DNA of 64,000 nucleotides from Marinobacter oulmenensis (GCF_014201735.1 NZ_JACHFE010000001.1:248001-312000), one strand, 5' to 3'; shown: positions 9,112-18,950, counted from the stretch's first letter. Numbers and translations: made by a program. The notes: a model not told the origin generated them from the sequence alone.

Positions 9112-9820
9112 AGTGCGAAATCTACAGGTAAGCTATGGCGCCATCGAGGCAGTTCGGGATGTATCGCTATCAGCCAGGTCAGGGCATATAACGGCCTTGA
9201 TTGGTGCCAATGGTGCGGGGAAATCATCTTTGATGCGCGCCATATCGGGGGTGACTCCTGCCACGAGTGGGCAGATTCTGGTCAATGGAAGGGATATCAC
9301 TCGCTTAAAGCCTCATGAGCGAGCACGGGTGGGTGTGGCCCATGCCATGGAGGGGCGGCGGATTCTGCACCAGCATACGGTAGAGGAAAACCTGGTCACG
9401 GCATGGCATTTCCGGAAACCTCCAGGGAGCTTCAAACAAGCCCTGGAAAAGGTCTATTCCAATTTTCCTGTGCTGGCTGAGAGGCGTCGGGCAAAGGCCG
9501 GCACTCTTTCTGGAGGGCAGCAACAGATGTTGATTTTGTCGATGGCAACTCAGCATGAGCCGCCGGTTGTATTACTTGACGAGCCTTCCCTCGGGCTAGC
9601 TCCAATTATCGTCACGCAGATTTTCGAATACATCAAAGCCTATAGCGCGGAGGGAAACCGGGTAGTGCTGCTGTCAGAACAGATGGCGACTCTGGCCTTG
9701 AAGGTGGCGGATTATGGTTATGTCCTCAAGCATGGCCAGGTGGTCTTTGATGGTGACCGGAAACAGCTCAATGATGGTGTGGCTGATCTGTCCAGCGCCT
9801 ACCTTGGTACGACGGGATGA
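9104..9820 (+). CDS. ABC transporter ATPase (LivF-like)
   Basis: Second ATPase of the importer, 238 residues. Walker A is GANGAGKSS, the signature is LSGGQQQML and Walker B is VVLLDEPSLGL, all intact; the GRRILHQHTVEENL segment after the Q-loop resembles LivF (usually GRRIFPDLTVEENL). The start ATG at 9104 overlaps the last codons of the permease-ATPase fusion, so it is translated by coupling. It pairs with the fused LivG-like domain as a heterodimer on the inner membrane. Confidence 0.92.
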   Translation: MLEVRNLQVSYGAIEAVRDVSLSARSGHITALIGANGAGKSSLMRAISGVTPATSGQILVNGRDITRLKPHERARVGVAHAMEGRRILHQHTVEENLVTAWHFRKPPGSFKQALEKVYSNFPVLAERRRAKAGTLSGGQQQMLILSMATQHEPPVVLLDEPSLGLAPIIVTQIFEYIKAYSAEGNRVVLLSEQMATLALKVADYGYVLKHGQVVFDGDRKQLNDGVADLSSAYLGTTG

Positions 9821-9877
9821 GCCTATGCCCGGTGTTCGATGGATGCTCTGTGAGCGGGCTTCGTTTGGGGGAATGTC

Positions 9878-11293
9878 ATGAGTAAAGAAGTAAGTGATGA
9901 GCTTGAAGCGGATCTTGTTGTACTTGGTGGTGGCCCGGGGGGATATACAGCGGCTTTCAGGGCAGCAGATCTCGGGCTTTCCGTGGTTTTGGTGGAAAAA
10001 CGTGAATCCCTCGGCGGTGTCTGTCTGAATGTGGGTTGTATTCCCTCCAAGGCATTGCTGCACTCCGTTGCTGTCATGGAGGAGGCGCGAGCTTTGGGCA
10101 ACCGGGGAGTTGAGTTTGCTTCGCCGGATATTAACCTTGAACAGTTGCGTAGTTGGAAAGACGGCACAGTTAAGAAGCTGTCCGATGGCCTGTCGGGCCT
10201 GGCGCGTCGGCGCAAGGTAAGGGTGATAACTGGAGAAGGACGCTTTACGGGGGCGCATTCTCTGGAGGCTGGCTCGACAGTGGTTCGCTTCGACAAGGCC
10301 ATTATTGCTGTAGGGTCGCGACCGGCAACGCTGCCTTTCCTGCCGGCTGATTCCAGGATAATGGATTCTACAGGTGCGTTAGCCCTTGAAGAGATCCCTG
10401 AACGCTTGCTGGTGATTGGTGGTGGTATAATCGGCCTTGAAATGGCGACCGTATACTCTGGCCTCGGTTCGTCCGTAACGGTTGTTGAAGTCACAGACGG
10501 ACTGATCCCTGGGTGCGACCGGGATTTGGTTCGGCCCCTCGAAAGACGTATAGCCAAACGTTACGAATCGGTTTTGACTGGTACCCGCGTAACCGGGGTA
10601 GAGGCCTTGCCGTCGGGTCTTAAAGTGCTTTTTGAAAGTGCTGATGGCACCAAAACAGAGGTCTATGACCGAATTTTGGTAGCCGTAGGGCGCCAGCCGA
10701 ATGGCGGCCTTATTGATGCAGATAAAGCCGGTGTGAGCGTTAATGAGCATGGCTTTATTGCGGTTGATCAGCATCAGCGGACCAATGTCCCCCACATTTT
10801 TGCGATTGGAGATGTTGTCGGCAATCCCATGCTGGCCCATAAAGCTACATACGAGGCTAAGGTTGCGGGGGAGGTGGCTGCTGGCATGGGGGCAATAAAT
10901 GACGCCAAGGTGATTCCATCGGTTGCTTATACCGACCCTGAAGTGGCCTGGGTGGGGCTGACTGAGGAAGAGGCCAACAGTAGGGGGCTTGCAGTGGAAG
11001 TCGCGTCTTTTCCATGGATGGCCAGTGGTCGGGCTCTCACCATGAACAGTGGCGACGGACTGACCAAAATTGTAACCGATGCCCAGACGCATGCGATCCT
11101 GGGTGTCGGTATGGTTGGTTCTCACGCGGGCGAGCTTATTGCCGAAGCCGCTCTGGCAATCGAAATGGGGTGCGAGCCTGGGGATGTCGCATTGACGATA
11201 CATGCGCATCCTACGCTGTCTGAGACGTTTGCGTTTGCCTCTGAAGCATTTGAGGGCACCTTGACCGAGTTGTATTTGGGGAAGGACAAATGA
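9878..11293 (+). CDS. lpdA: dihydrolipoamide dehydrogenase (E3)
   Basis: FAD- and NAD-dependent disulfide oxidoreductase, 471 residues, that reoxidises dihydrolipoamide of 2-oxoacid dehydrogenases. N-terminal FAD motif VVLGGGPGGYTAAFRA; redox pair in GGVCLNVGCIPSKALL; NAD-binding motif VIGGGIIGLE near residue 180; second FAD motif IFAIGDVVG; C-terminal HAHPTLSE with the catalytic His-Glu. There is no N-terminal lipoyl domain. Placement in the same cluster as the E2 gene suggests it is the dedicated E3 of that complex rather than the housekeeping one. Confidence 0.93.
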   Translation: MSKEVSDELEADLVVLGGGPGGYTAAFRAADLGLSVVLVEKRESLGGVCLNVGCIPSKALLHSVAVMEEARALGNRGVEFASPDINLEQLRSWKDGTVKKLSDGLSGLARRRKVRVITGEGRFTGAHSLEAGSTVVRFDKAIIAVGSRPATLPFLPADSRIMDSTGALALEEIPERLLVIGGGIIGLEMATVYSGLGSSVTVVEVTDGLIPGCDRDLVRPLERRIAKRYESVLTGTRVTGVEALPSGLKVLFESADGTKTEVYDRILVAVGRQPNGGLIDADKAGVSVNEHGFIAVDQHQRTNVPHIFAIGDVVGNPMLAHKATYEAKVAGEVAAGMGAINDAKVIPSVAYTDPEVAWVGLTEEEANSRGLAVEVASFPWMASGRALTMNSGDGLTKIVTDAQTHAILGVGMVGSHAGELIAEAALAIEMGCEPGDVALTIHAHPTLSETFAFASEAFEGTLTELYLGKDK

Positions 11294-11376
11294 TTTATCA
11301 TGGCGGGCCATATTAGTGGCAGGGCTCTTCTAGGGAGCCCGGATCATCAATTGAATTCTTGGAAAGGGGGACGGTG

Positions 11377-12030
11377 ATGGCAAGGTGGAAGAACACCGTG
11401 CCAACTCGGAATCACCTTCATAAAATGAAGAGTGAGGCCTTGTTGCGGGAAGCGGTTTCAGCTTTTAACCAAAAGGGATTTTATGCCACTTCCCTGGAGG
11501 ACATAGCGAATAGCATGGGTGTCACGAAAGCGGCGCTTTACCATTATTTTCCCAGTAAACACGCGCTGCTTTTTGAGGCTTTCAAGGAAGCCTTGCGAGT
11601 CGCTTTTGAAAGCCTTGAAATCGCTCAGCAAAGCGGTCGTACCGGTTTGGAAAAGCTACAGTTTTCTATCCAGAGATACCTTGAAGTGGCGTTGGGAGAG
11701 CTTAGCCGGTGCGTGATTCTTACCGAAGAACACGCTCTGCTGGACGAGGATAGGGCCGAGATTGTAAAACAACGCGATCAGTATGAGCATGCCCTCAGGG
11801 ACATGGTGAGAGAGGGGATCAATGACGGAAGCATTATTCCCTGCGATCCCAAGTTGGCAATTTTTTCGATTTTTGGTGCGGTTAACTGGGTACCTAAATG
11901 GTTTACGGAAATGGGGGATTGGAGCAATGTCCAGTTGTCCCAGGCGATGGCGCAGCTATTGTGCCGGTCAATAGCCAGTGATGTAGCCAGTGAGCTTCCG
12001 ACGGATGTGTCTGCACTGCAGGTCCCTTGA
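11377..12030 (+). CDS. TetR family transcriptional regulator
   Basis: Repressor-type regulator of 217 residues. The N-terminal helix-turn-helix is clear (SLEDIANSMGVTKAALYHYF, then PSKHALLFEAF); the rest is a helical ligand-binding domain of the common acyl-CoA- or acid-sensing sort. The ATG at 11377 has AAAGGGGG six bases upstream and is preferred over TTG 11359. It is the last gene of the catabolic cluster in the same direction and is the likely regulator of it. Its stop lies 84 bases from the convergent trpE end. Confidence 0.88.
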   Translation: MARWKNTVPTRNHLHKMKSEALLREAVSAFNQKGFYATSLEDIANSMGVTKAALYHYFPSKHALLFEAFKEALRVAFESLEIAQQSGRTGLEKLQFSIQRYLEVALGELSRCVILTEEHALLDEDRAEIVKQRDQYEHALRDMVREGINDGSIIPCDPKLAIFSIFGAVNWVPKWFTEMGDWSNVQLSQAMAQLLCRSIASDVASELPTDVSALQVP

Positions 12031-12113
12031 ATCAATATGGAGGGAACGCGACTCCCGATTTAGTATACTGTGTGCAGCAGATCGGGTAGGTCTGCTCCCT
12101 CCCTTGCAATGAC

Positions 12114-13601
12114 TCAGTGGTCGTAATCGTTGTAAGTCATGGACACGGCGCGGAAAATGGCGCGGCCCTTGTTCATGGTTTCTTTCCATTCCATGCGTGG
12201 AACAGAGTCGGCGACGATGCCGGCGCCTGCCTGGATGTGCAGGGTCTTGTCCTTGATGACGGCGGTACGGATGGCGATGGCCGTGTCCATGTTGCCATTG
12301 AACGACAGGTAGCCCACAGCCCCACCATAGACGCCCCGTTTCACCGGTTCTAGTTCGTCGATGATTTCCATGGCCCGGATTTTCGGGGCGCCACTGAGGG
12401 TGCCGGCGGGCAGGGTGGCGCGCAGCACGTCCAGACAACTGGTGTCGCGCTTCAGCCGGCCGGTGACGTTGGACACGATGTGCATCACGTGGGAATAGCG
12501 TTCCACGATCATCTTGTCGGTGAGGCGCACGGTGCCGGTTTCTGAAACCCGCCCGGCGTCGTTGCGGCCCAGGTCGATCAGCATCAGGTGCTCGGCGATT
12601 TCTTTAGGGTCTGCCAGCAGTTCCTTTTCCAGCGCCTTGTCTTCGGCCTCGGTGGCGCCGCGCTTGCGGGTACCGGCAATGGGCCGCACCGTGACTTCCT
12701 CATCTTCCACCCGCGCCAGGATTTCCGGCGAGGAGCCGACGATGTGGAAGTCGTCCAGGTCCAGGAAATACATGTACGGCGAGGGGTTGAGCACGCGCAG
12801 TGACCGGTACAGGTTCAGCGGTGGCGCTTCGAAGGGGATGGACATGCGCTGGGAGATCACCGTCTGCATGACATCGCCATCCAGGACGTATTCCTTGATC
12901 TTCTCGACGGCGTTTTCAAATTTGTCCTGACTGAAGCCGGAGATGAAGTCGGTCTCGTCGACTTCCTTGCCGCGCAGGTGTTCGGGCGTGCGCGGTGCGT
13001 CGGCAGTCTGGCGGTGCAGCCGGGACTCCAGATCGTCAATGCGGGCCTGGGCTTGTTCGTAGGCGCCTTCGCTGGCCGGGTCCACGTGCACAATCAGGTG
13101 CAGTTTGCCGCGCAGGTTGTCGAACACGACAATTTCATCCGACACCATCAACAGGATATCCGGGGTGCCGATGCGGTCCGGCGGGCAACTGTTGCGCAGG
13201 CGCTTTTCGATGTAACGCACGGTGTCGTAGCCGAAATAGCCCACCAGGCCGCCGTTGAATCGCGGCAGTTCCGGCAGGTCCGGCGCGTTGAAACGCTTCT
13301 GGTATTCGTCCACAAAGACGAGGGGATCCTCGACCTCGGCTTCCTCGACAACCTCGCCGTTGCGGGAGACTTCAATACGGTAATCGAAGACTTTCAGAAT
13401 CTCCCGGCTGGGCAGGCCGATGATGGAGTAACGGCCCCATTTTTCACCGCCCTGTACCGATTCAAACAGGTACGAGTAAGGGCCGCTGGCCAGTTTCAGA
13501 TAGGTGCTGAGTGGGGTGTCGAGATCCGCCAGTACTTCGCGGTAGACAGGGATACGGTTATAGCCGGCTTCGGCGAGCTCGGAGAATTGCTCGGGTGTCA
13601 T
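12114..13601 (-). CDS. trpE: anthranilate synthase component I
   Basis: Chorismate-binding subunit (495 residues) that makes anthranilate with glutamine-derived ammonia from TrpG, the first committed step to tryptophan. The N-terminal part carries the tryptophan-feedback region ([20 protein letters not shown], matching the LLES element). The catalytic C-terminal part has [33 protein letters not shown] and [18 protein letters not shown]. Third gene of rpe-gph-trpE, but 221 bases separate it from gph, leaving room for its own promoter. trpG is not next to it: downstream lies the low-GC catabolic cluster in opposite orientation. Confidence 0.96.
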   Translation of the reverse strand: MTPEQFSELAEAGYNRIPVYREVLADLDTPLSTYLKLASGPYSYLFESVQGGEKWGRYSIIGLPSREILKVFDYRIEVSRNGEVVEEAEVEDPLVFVDEYQKRFNAPDLPELPRFNGGLVGYFGYDTVRYIEKRLRNSCPPDRIGTPDILLMVSDEIVVFDNLRGKLHLIVHVDPASEGAYEQAQARIDDLESRLHRQTADAPRTPEHLRGKEVDETDFISGFSQDKFENAVEKIKEYVLDGDVMQTVISQRMSIPFEAPPLNLYRSLRVLNPSPYMYFLDLDDFHIVGSSPEILARVEDEEVTVRPIAGTRKRGATEAEDKALEKELLADPKEIAEHLMLIDLGRNDAGRVSETGTVRLTDKMIVERYSHVMHIVSNVTGRLKRDTSCLDVLRATLPAGTLSGAPKIRAMEIIDELEPVKRGVYGGAVGYLSFNGNMDTAIAIRTAVIKDKTLHIQAGAGIVADSVPRMEWKETMNKGRAIFRAVSMTYNDYDH

Positions 13602-13822
13602 GGGTCGATTTCCTGAAAACTGATCTGCTTTTTGTCACAACGGTCCGTTACCGTCATGACCGGTGGTGTGGGCGTCCGCCCCGTGGCCTGCTCAGCCGGT
13701 GCGCCATCGCCACCATCGTGTTGCGCGGCTGGTCAGAATGCCTCGCGTTGCAGTCAGATGCAGTCCCTGCACGGCAGGAATCTCCCGAAGTAGTGAGTCC
13801 AAAATATAACGTCCTTGCGAGA

Positions 13823-14512
13823 TTACAAAAGCTCGGCCAGCGAATCAACAACGGCGTCTGCGCCGAGAGTATCGGCCGGCTTGCCGAAGTTGTAGCCGTA
13901 ACGTACGGCCACGCTGGGAATGCCGGCGGCCAGGGCTGCGTCCACGTCAGCGGCGGAATCGCCCACCATGACCGTGGTGCCCGGTGTGCCGTTGAGTGCT
14001 TCCATGGCCCGGAGCAGCGGCGCCGGGTCGGGTTTTTTCACCGGCAGGGTGTCGCCACCGAGAGTCAGTTCAAACCACTCGGCCAGGCCCAGGCGCTCCA
14101 GCAAAGGCGCCACGAAACGTTCGGGTTTGTTGGTGACCACGGCCATCCGGCAGCCATGGTGCTTGAGGTGTGCCAGGCAGTCCAGCACGCCGTCGTATAC
14201 CCGGGCGTGTTGTCCGTTCAGCTCGCCATAGGCCTGGAAGAAAATGGCCAGGGCATCCTCGAACAGGGCGTCGTCTTCCGGGCGGGCCGGCTCCCAGTCC
14301 GCCTGGTCGGCCAGTGCCCGGCGGACCAGTACCGGCGAGCCGTTACCCACCCAGTTCCGGACCTTCTCGAGCCCCGCCCGTGGGCGACCCAGGTGTTCGA
14401 GCATCCGGTCTGTGGCCGCCGCCAGATCCGGGGCGCTGTCCACGAGTGTGCCGTCAAGATCGAACAGCGCGACACCGGGCCAGCGGTCATTGAACAGGCC
14501 GTTCAGGTTCAT
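13823..14512 (-). CDS. gph: phosphoglycolate phosphatase
   Basis: HAD-superfamily hydrolase of 229 residues that dephosphorylates 2-phosphoglycolate. The nucleophile motif [13 protein letters not shown] is at residues 17-29, motif II VVTNKP with the Thr/Asn is mid-protein, and the acidic motif [10 protein letters not shown] is C-terminal; the helical cap between them is of the expected size. Start ATG overlaps the rpe stop (ATGA), so it is translationally coupled. The rpe-gph-trpE order is the usual one in Pseudomonas relatives. Confidence 0.94.
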   Translation of the reverse strand: MNLNGLFNDRWPGVALFDLDGTLVDSAPDLAAATDRMLEHLGRPRAGLEKVRNWVGNGSPVLVRRALADQADWEPARPEDDALFEDALAIFFQAYGELNGQHARVYDGVLDCLAHLKHHGCRMAVVTNKPERFVAPLLERLGLAEWFELTLGGDTLPVKKPDPAPLLRAMEALNGTPGTTVMVGDSAADVDAALAAGIPSVAVRYGYNFGKPADTLGADAVVDSLAELL

Positions 14513-15195
14513 CCGCCGATAACCTTGCGGGCCTGTTCCAGTTCCTCACGCATGCCATCGATGGTGGCTTTGTAGTCCGGCGTGTTGAAGATGGCGGACC
14601 CGGCCACGAAGGTGTCGGCGCCGGCTTCGGCAATTTCACGGATGTTCTCGGTTTTTACACCGCCGTCGATTTCCAGGCGGATGTTGTAGTTGCTGGCATC
14701 GATCTTCCGGCGGGCTTCACGGAGTTTGTCGAGGGTGCCCGGGATAAACTTCTGCCCGCCAAAACCGGGGTTTACGGACATCATCAGCACCATGTCCAGT
14801 TTGTCCATCACGTAGTCCATGTGGCTCAGCGGCGTGGCCGGGTTGAACACCAGGCCGGCCTTGCAGCCGCCATCGCGGATCAGTTGCAGGGAGCGGTCGA
14901 TGTGGTTGCTCGCCTCCGGGTGGAAGGTGATGTAGCTGGCGCCCGCGTCAATGAACATGCGGATCAGATCGTCCACCGGAGAGACCATCAGGTGCACATC
15001 AATCGGTGCGGTCACGCCGTGCTTGCGCAGAGCCTGGCACACCATGGGGCCGATGGTTAGGTTGGGGACATAGTGATTGTCCATCACATCGAAGTGCACG
15101 ACATCGGCACCAGCGGCCAGTACGTTATCCACTTCTTCGCCCAGGCGGGCAAAATCGGCAGAGAGGATGGATGGGGCAATCAGGTACGGGTTCAT
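14509..15195 (-). CDS. rpe: ribulose-phosphate 3-epimerase
   Basis: Metal-dependent TIM-barrel enzyme, 228 residues, interconverting ribulose 5-phosphate and xylulose 5-phosphate. N-terminal [16 protein letters not shown], the metal/active-site segment [33 protein letters not shown] and the phosphate-binding end [11 protein letters not shown] and FVAGSAIF are all present. First gene of rpe-gph-trpE; the upstream 113 bases are shared with the divergent DUF3530 gene. Confidence 0.96.
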   Translation of the reverse strand: MNPYLIAPSILSADFARLGEEVDNVLAAGADVVHFDVMDNHYVPNLTIGPMVCQALRKHGVTAPIDVHLMVSPVDDLIRMFIDAGASYITFHPEASNHIDRSLQLIRDGGCKAGLVFNPATPLSHMDYVMDKLDMVLMMSVNPGFGGQKFIPGTLDKLREARRKIDASNYNIRLEIDGGVKTENIREIAEAGADTFVAGSAIFNTPDYKATIDGMREELEQARKVIGG

Positions 15196-15308
15196 CTGGA
15201 CTCTCTCGGTTGTCTGTCGGGTTCAGTGTTGGGCCGGGTTATCGGCTTTCTGGGAACCCTGCTAGTCTATCAGCTTGGCGGTGAATTTCGCAGCGTGGGG
15301 TACAGGCT

Positions 15309-16265
15309 TTGTTGATTGGGAAATGTCTGAAAACGGCTGGTCTGGCAGGCCTGCTCGCTGTGTTATCGGCGAACCTGTGGGCGCAGGCGGCGGAGAATGC
15401 GGAGGCCCCGCCAGAACCGGCTCCGACCACCGGCAATGGTTCCATGGAGCGTTCCAGCGTGATCACGGGCCTGGGGGAGTGGGCGCTTGCCCGCCTGTAC
15501 CCGGATCAGGCGGTCTGGCTGTCACCGAATGAGGATAACCGGGCACTGGCCCTGTTCCAGCCGGAACTGAAAACGCCCACCCGGGGCGCCGTGCTGGTAC
15601 TGGCAGACGAAGGCCAGACGGCCGACGAAGCGGTGCTCGGCCCGTTGCGCCAGGCCCTTGCCGAATCCGGGCTGGCCACCATGACGCTGGGCCTGAATGA
15701 GCCGCCGGAACCCCTGCGCGAAGCCCGCGAGGAACGGAACGTCCCCACGCCTGAGGGCGAGGAAGAATCGACGCAGGCAGTTGCCGGAAATCAGGCTGCC
15801 ATCAATGTGGCGCAGAGCAACAACCTGGAGGGTCTGGCGTCGGAATACCGCACCGCCGTCAGTGCCGCGCTGGATGCTGCGGCGGCAGAGCTGGCGGCAC
15901 GGGGCTACCAGCGGGTGTATCTGATCGGCGTTGGCTGGTCCGCCGACTATGTCACTCAATGGGCGGCAGCCACCGGGACACCCGCTGGCGTGATCTGGCT
16001 GGCGCCGAGGTTCTACCCCCAACAACTGGCGGCACTGCCCGAACAGCTGGCGGGCGAGCGTTCCTGGCGTCTGCTGGACCTGCACGATACCAACGGCAGG
16101 GCAGACCTCCGGGCCCAACAGCGGGCCGGAGCCTTCGCCCGCCAGGGAGTGGCGGACTACCAGCGACAGCCCCTGCCTATGGCCAGTCCACCGGTGGCTG
16201 AAGACGCCCGATGGGTGGCCAATCGCGTGGTGACCTGGGTGCTCCGACAGGCAGGCTCAGGTTAA
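15309..16265 (+). CDS. DUF3530 family protein (alpha/beta hydrolase-like, exported)
   Basis: Protein of about 318 residues with a signal peptide (hydrophobic AGLAGLLAVLSA, then LWAQA as a likely cleavage site). The rest resembles DUF3530: VLVLADEGQ near residue 95, a long acidic linker rich in Pro/Glu, and VYLIGVGWSADYVTQWAA, which is like an alpha/beta-hydrolase nucleophile elbow. There is no ATG for the signal peptide; TTG 15309 or TTG 15312 are the only reasonable starts, without a strong ribosome site. The 3' end overlaps the convergent djlA-like gene by nine bases. Enzymatic activity is unproven for this family. Confidence 0.75.
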   Translation: MLIGKCLKTAGLAGLLAVLSANLWAQAAENAEAPPEPAPTTGNGSMERSSVITGLGEWALARLYPDQAVWLSPNEDNRALALFQPELKTPTRGAVLVLADEGQTADEAVLGPLRQALAESGLATMTLGLNEPPEPLREAREERNVPTPEGEEESTQAVAGNQAAINVAQSNNLEGLASEYRTAVSAALDAAAAELAARGYQRVYLIGVGWSADYVTQWAAATGTPAGVIWLAPRFYPQQLAALPEQLAGERSWRLLDLHDTNGRADLRAQQRAGAFARQGVADYQRQPLPMASPPVAEDARWVANRVVTWVLRQAGSG

Positions 16266-17015
16266 GTTGTGACGCCGCTGTATCAGTTCCCAGGCCTGCT
16301 GATAGCGCAGTAGCTGATCCTTGGCCCGGTCGCGCTCGGCGGCGGTGAGGGACTGCCGGGCGAGTTTGTCCGGGTGGCAACTGGAGACTTTCCGGCGGTA
16401 AGTTTTTTTTACGGCTTCCAGGCTGTCCCGGCGGCTGACGCCGAGTATCCGGCAGGCCTGTTCATAGGTGGTGGGTTGCGCGGCGGGTGGTGCATCCCGC
16501 ATCCAGGCCCGGGCGCCGTAGCTTTCCAGAATCTCATCGCTGACGGTCACCGGCAGGCCCATGGCCGCGATGGCATCTTCGCACCGGTAGCGTCGGGCTT
16601 TGCCGGGCTGGCCTTTGATCTGGGCGCCATGGCACAGGCAAATGGCCACCTTCAGGGCGAGATCCGGCCACAGCCGGCCGAAAAACCGGAACATCAGGCC
16701 GCGGCGCATGGGCAGGTTCGAGGCGTCTTTGCCCTGCCGGAACCGTTTGATGGCCTGCTGGCGCTGCCGGGAGGACAGTTTCAGGGCCTTGATCAGTGCC
16801 TCGGCGTAGCCTATGTCGGTTTCTGTGACCCGCCCTTCTGCTTTGGCGAGATGACCCAGAAAGAAAAACAGTGGCGGACGGCACCAGAAGGGCAGGCTGG
16901 TACGGCTGACCAAACGGTCCGCACGGTAATCGCAGATTGACAGTTCGCCCAGCAGCTCCGCGAGTGCCGACTCAAGGCGTGGAGACAGGCGCGCATTGGC
17001 TTTGGCCTTGCTCAT
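16257..17015 (-). CDS. DjlA-like TerB/J-domain protein
   Basis: Co-chaperone-like protein of 252 residues. The middle (GHLAKAEGRVTETD, then LSSRQRQQAIKRFRQGKD) matches the TerB-like domain of DjlA, and the C terminus is a J domain (ACRILGVSRRDSLEAVKKTY, HPD in SSCHPDKL). DjlA normally has an N-terminal membrane helix; here only a short hydrophobic patch (PPLFFFLGHL) is visible, so membrane anchoring is doubtful. Its ATG overlaps the murU stop (ATGA), making it the third gene of amgK-murU-djlA-like. It probably stimulates DnaK. Confidence 0.85.
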   Translation of the reverse strand: MSKAKANARLSPRLESALAELLGELSICDYRADRLVSRTSLPFWCRPPLFFFLGHLAKAEGRVTETDIGYAEALIKALKLSSRQRQQAIKRFRQGKDASNLPMRRGLMFRFFGRLWPDLALKVAICLCHGAQIKGQPGKARRYRCEDAIAAMGLPVTVSDEILESYGARAWMRDAPPAAQPTTYEQACRILGVSRRDSLEAVKKTYRRKVSSCHPDKLARQSLTAAERDRAKDQLLRYQQAWELIQRRHNLT

Positions 17016-17704
17016 GATGGGACTCCGCCATGGCTCAGGCGTTTATCCAGCTCGTCCAGGCGCTGGGGCGTGCCCACATCCAGCCATTGTCCGGTGTGGT
17101 GTACCCCGCGCACGCGGTCGTTTGCCATGGCGCGGCGAAGCACGGGGCCGAGCTTTCCGGCGCTGTCGTCCAGTCCGGCAAACAGGCGGCGGTGCAGCAG
17201 GCTGATACCACTGAAGGTGAGCCGGTTCGGGCCATCACTGGCGAGCACTCCGTCGCTGCCCAGGTGAAAATCGCCGTTGGGGTAGTGGTCCGGGTTGTCT
17301 GTCATTACCAGCACGGCATCGGTGCAGTCATCGTCCGGAGGTATCAGTCGGGACAAGGGAAAATCGGTCCAGATGTCGCCATTGATGACCAGAAACCACG
17401 TGTCGCCCTCGTCGGTCAGCAGGGGCAGGGCGCGGATGATGCCTCCGGCGGTTTCCAGGGGCTCGCCTTCGGCGGAATAGCGGATGCGAACGCCGTAATC
17501 GCGACCGTCCCCCAATGCCTGCTCGATCTGTTCTCCCAGCCAGGCATGGTTGATGACCAGGTCTCGGAAACCGGCTGCCTGCAGGTGTTCTATGTGATGG
17601 ACAATCAATGGCTTGCCGCCGGCAACCAGCAGCGGCTTCGGGGTGCTCAGGGTAAGTGGGCGCATACGCTCGCCTTTCCCGGCAGCGAGGATCATGGCTT
17701 TCAC
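17012..17704 (-). CDS. murU: N-acetylmuramate alpha-1-phosphate uridylyltransferase
   Basis: Nucleotidyltransferase of 230 residues that makes UDP-MurNAc from MurNAc 1-phosphate in the cell-wall recycling bypass that avoids fosfomycin-sensitive MurA. The N terminus AMILAAGKGERMRPLT is the pyrophosphorylase signature, followed by PKPLLVAGGKPLI; VINGDIWTDFPLS carries the metal-binding Asp. The GTG at 17704 is chosen because it overlaps the amgK stop as GTGA and gives the usual N terminus (MKAMILAAG). A longer in-frame start upstream would lie inside amgK. Adjacent amgK makes the assignment strong. Confidence 0.92.
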   Translation of the reverse strand: MKAMILAAGKGERMRPLTLSTPKPLLVAGGKPLIVHHIEHLQAAGFRDLVINHAWLGEQIEQALGDGRDYGVRIRYSAEGEPLETAGGIIRALPLLTDEGDTWFLVINGDIWTDFPLSRLIPPDDDCTDAVLVMTDNPDHYPNGDFHLGSDGVLASDGPNRLTFSGISLLHRRLFAGLDDSAGKLGPVLRRAMANDRVRGVHHTGQWLDVGTPQRLDELDKRLSHGGVPS

Positions 17705-18747
17705 TGCGGCTGGCACTCCCCGGACGGCAAGGGGCCGATCTGCTGTTCCACTTTGGGGATGACGGTATCGCACAGCCATTCATGGAAATGCCGGAAGGCG
17801 GGCTGGCGGGCACTGGCTTCGCACAGGTAGCTGATGGTCCGGGGAATGTCCTGGAGATAGCCGGTCTTGCCATCCCGGATGGCCAGGCGGGCGAAAATGC
17901 CGGCGGCCTTCAGGTGCCGCTGCATGCCCATCAAATCAAACCACTGGGCAAAGGTTTCCGGGTCCGCCCGGTGCAGGCCGGCCTTGACGGTCGCCTGGCG
18001 GTAGTACTCCAGCCATTGCTCCACCTGTTCCCGGGGCCAGCGGATGTAGCAGTCCTTGAGCAAGGACACGGCGTCGTAGGTGATGGGACCACGCACCGCA
18101 TCCTGAAAGTCGATCACGCCCGGGCGTGAGTCGCCGGTCCGGATCATCAGGTTGCGCGAGTGGTAATCCCGGTGCACGGTCACAACCGGCTGGGCCAGGG
18201 CGCTTTCCTTCAGCAGACCGAAAGCGGTATCGAGCATCGCCCGGTCGTGATTGCCCAGTTCCAGGCCCAGGTGCTGCTCCAGCAGCCAGTCCGGGAACAG
18301 GGCCATCTCCCGGTCCAGCAGGGCGGCATCATAGGGCGGCAGAGTATAGTCCGTGGGGGAGTCCTGGCGCGCAATCAACAACAGTTCGTCCAGGGCCTGG
18401 TGATAAAGAGGGTCGGCATTGCGGTCGTCCAGTTCCGCCAGCATCTGCTGGTCGCCCAGGTCTTCGAGCATCAGCAGGCCCTGGTCCAGGTCTTCCGCTT
18501 CAATGGCGGGCACTGCGATACCGTGCTGGTGCCAGTGCCGGGCGATGGCCAGGAAGGGCGCGCAGTCTTCATGGGCGGGCGGTGCGTCCATGACAATCAA
18601 CGGTGTCGGATTTCCTCCCCCGTTGGTGCGCCATACCCGGAAATACCGGCGGAAACTGGCGTCGCCGGACACCGGCTCGGGGTTTGCCGATTCCAAGCCA
18701 GGGTGTTGCCTGACCCATTCGGTCAGCAGTTGCAGGCGGGTATCCAT
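17701..18747 (-). CDS. amgK: N-acetylmuramate/N-acetylglucosamine anomeric kinase
   Basis: Aminoglycoside-phosphotransferase-fold kinase of 348 residues that phosphorylates MurNAc or GlcNAc at C1. The kinase core shows MLEDLGDQQMLAEL (hinge), TVHRDYHSRNLMIR (catalytic loop with the Asp) and PGVIDFQDAVRGP (metal-binding Asp). The ATG at 18747 (MDTRLQLL) is preferred because it matches the family N terminus; earlier in-frame starts exist. The stop overlaps murU, so the two recycling enzymes are made together. It is divergent from lptD across a 203-base region. Confidence 0.92.
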   Translation of the reverse strand: MDTRLQLLTEWVRQHPGLESANPEPVSGDASFRRYFRVWRTNGGGNPTPLIVMDAPPAHEDCAPFLAIARHWHQHGIAVPAIEAEDLDQGLLMLEDLGDQQMLAELDDRNADPLYHQALDELLLIARQDSPTDYTLPPYDAALLDREMALFPDWLLEQHLGLELGNHDRAMLDTAFGLLKESALAQPVVTVHRDYHSRNLMIRTGDSRPGVIDFQDAVRGPITYDAVSLLKDCYIRWPREQVEQWLEYYRQATVKAGLHRADPETFAQWFDLMGMQRHLKAAGIFARLAIRDGKTGYLQDIPRTISYLCEASARQPAFRHFHEWLCDTVIPKVEQQIGPLPSGECQPQ

Positions 18748-18867
18748 GGTTATTATTGGCTTCCTCTGATTCCGGGGCATGCTCTGGAACGGTAGCAGAC
18801 GCGATGCAAGTAGTGCGAACAGGCCCAAGTATAAATAGGGTAAATCGGATTTGCAGCGGCGTTTCCG

Positions 18868-18896
18868 TTAACAAGGCCGGGGGGCGCGTGTAAACT
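18868..18896 (+). promoter_or_regulatory. candidate sigma-70 promoter of lptD
   Basis: TTAACA (-35) and TAAACT (-10) separated by 17 bases, ending 54 bases before the lptD start. The -35 matches the consensus at five of six positions and the -10 at four of six. No clear sigma-E type GGAACTT element is seen, although lptD is sigma-E controlled in E. coli. Confidence 0.4.
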
Positions 18897-18950
18897 AGTG
18901 AGCCGGTTCAACCCCGACTGTCATTCACCCGGAACAGGAAACTCTCTACC

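Noticed and set aside
11322..11340. GGGCTC/GAGCCC hairpin between the E3 gene and the TetR gene
   Set aside because: Only six base pairs, no T-run on either strand, and the downstream gene is co-directional; not convincing as a terminator.
13654..13716. Small minus-strand frame (20 residues) upstream of trpE, considered as a trp leader peptide
   Set aside because: It contains no tryptophan codon and no terminator follows it before trpE, so it does not fit attenuation.
13511..14575. Plus-strand open frame across trpE start and gph
   Set aside because: Overlaps two certain genes on the other strand and lacks any domain.
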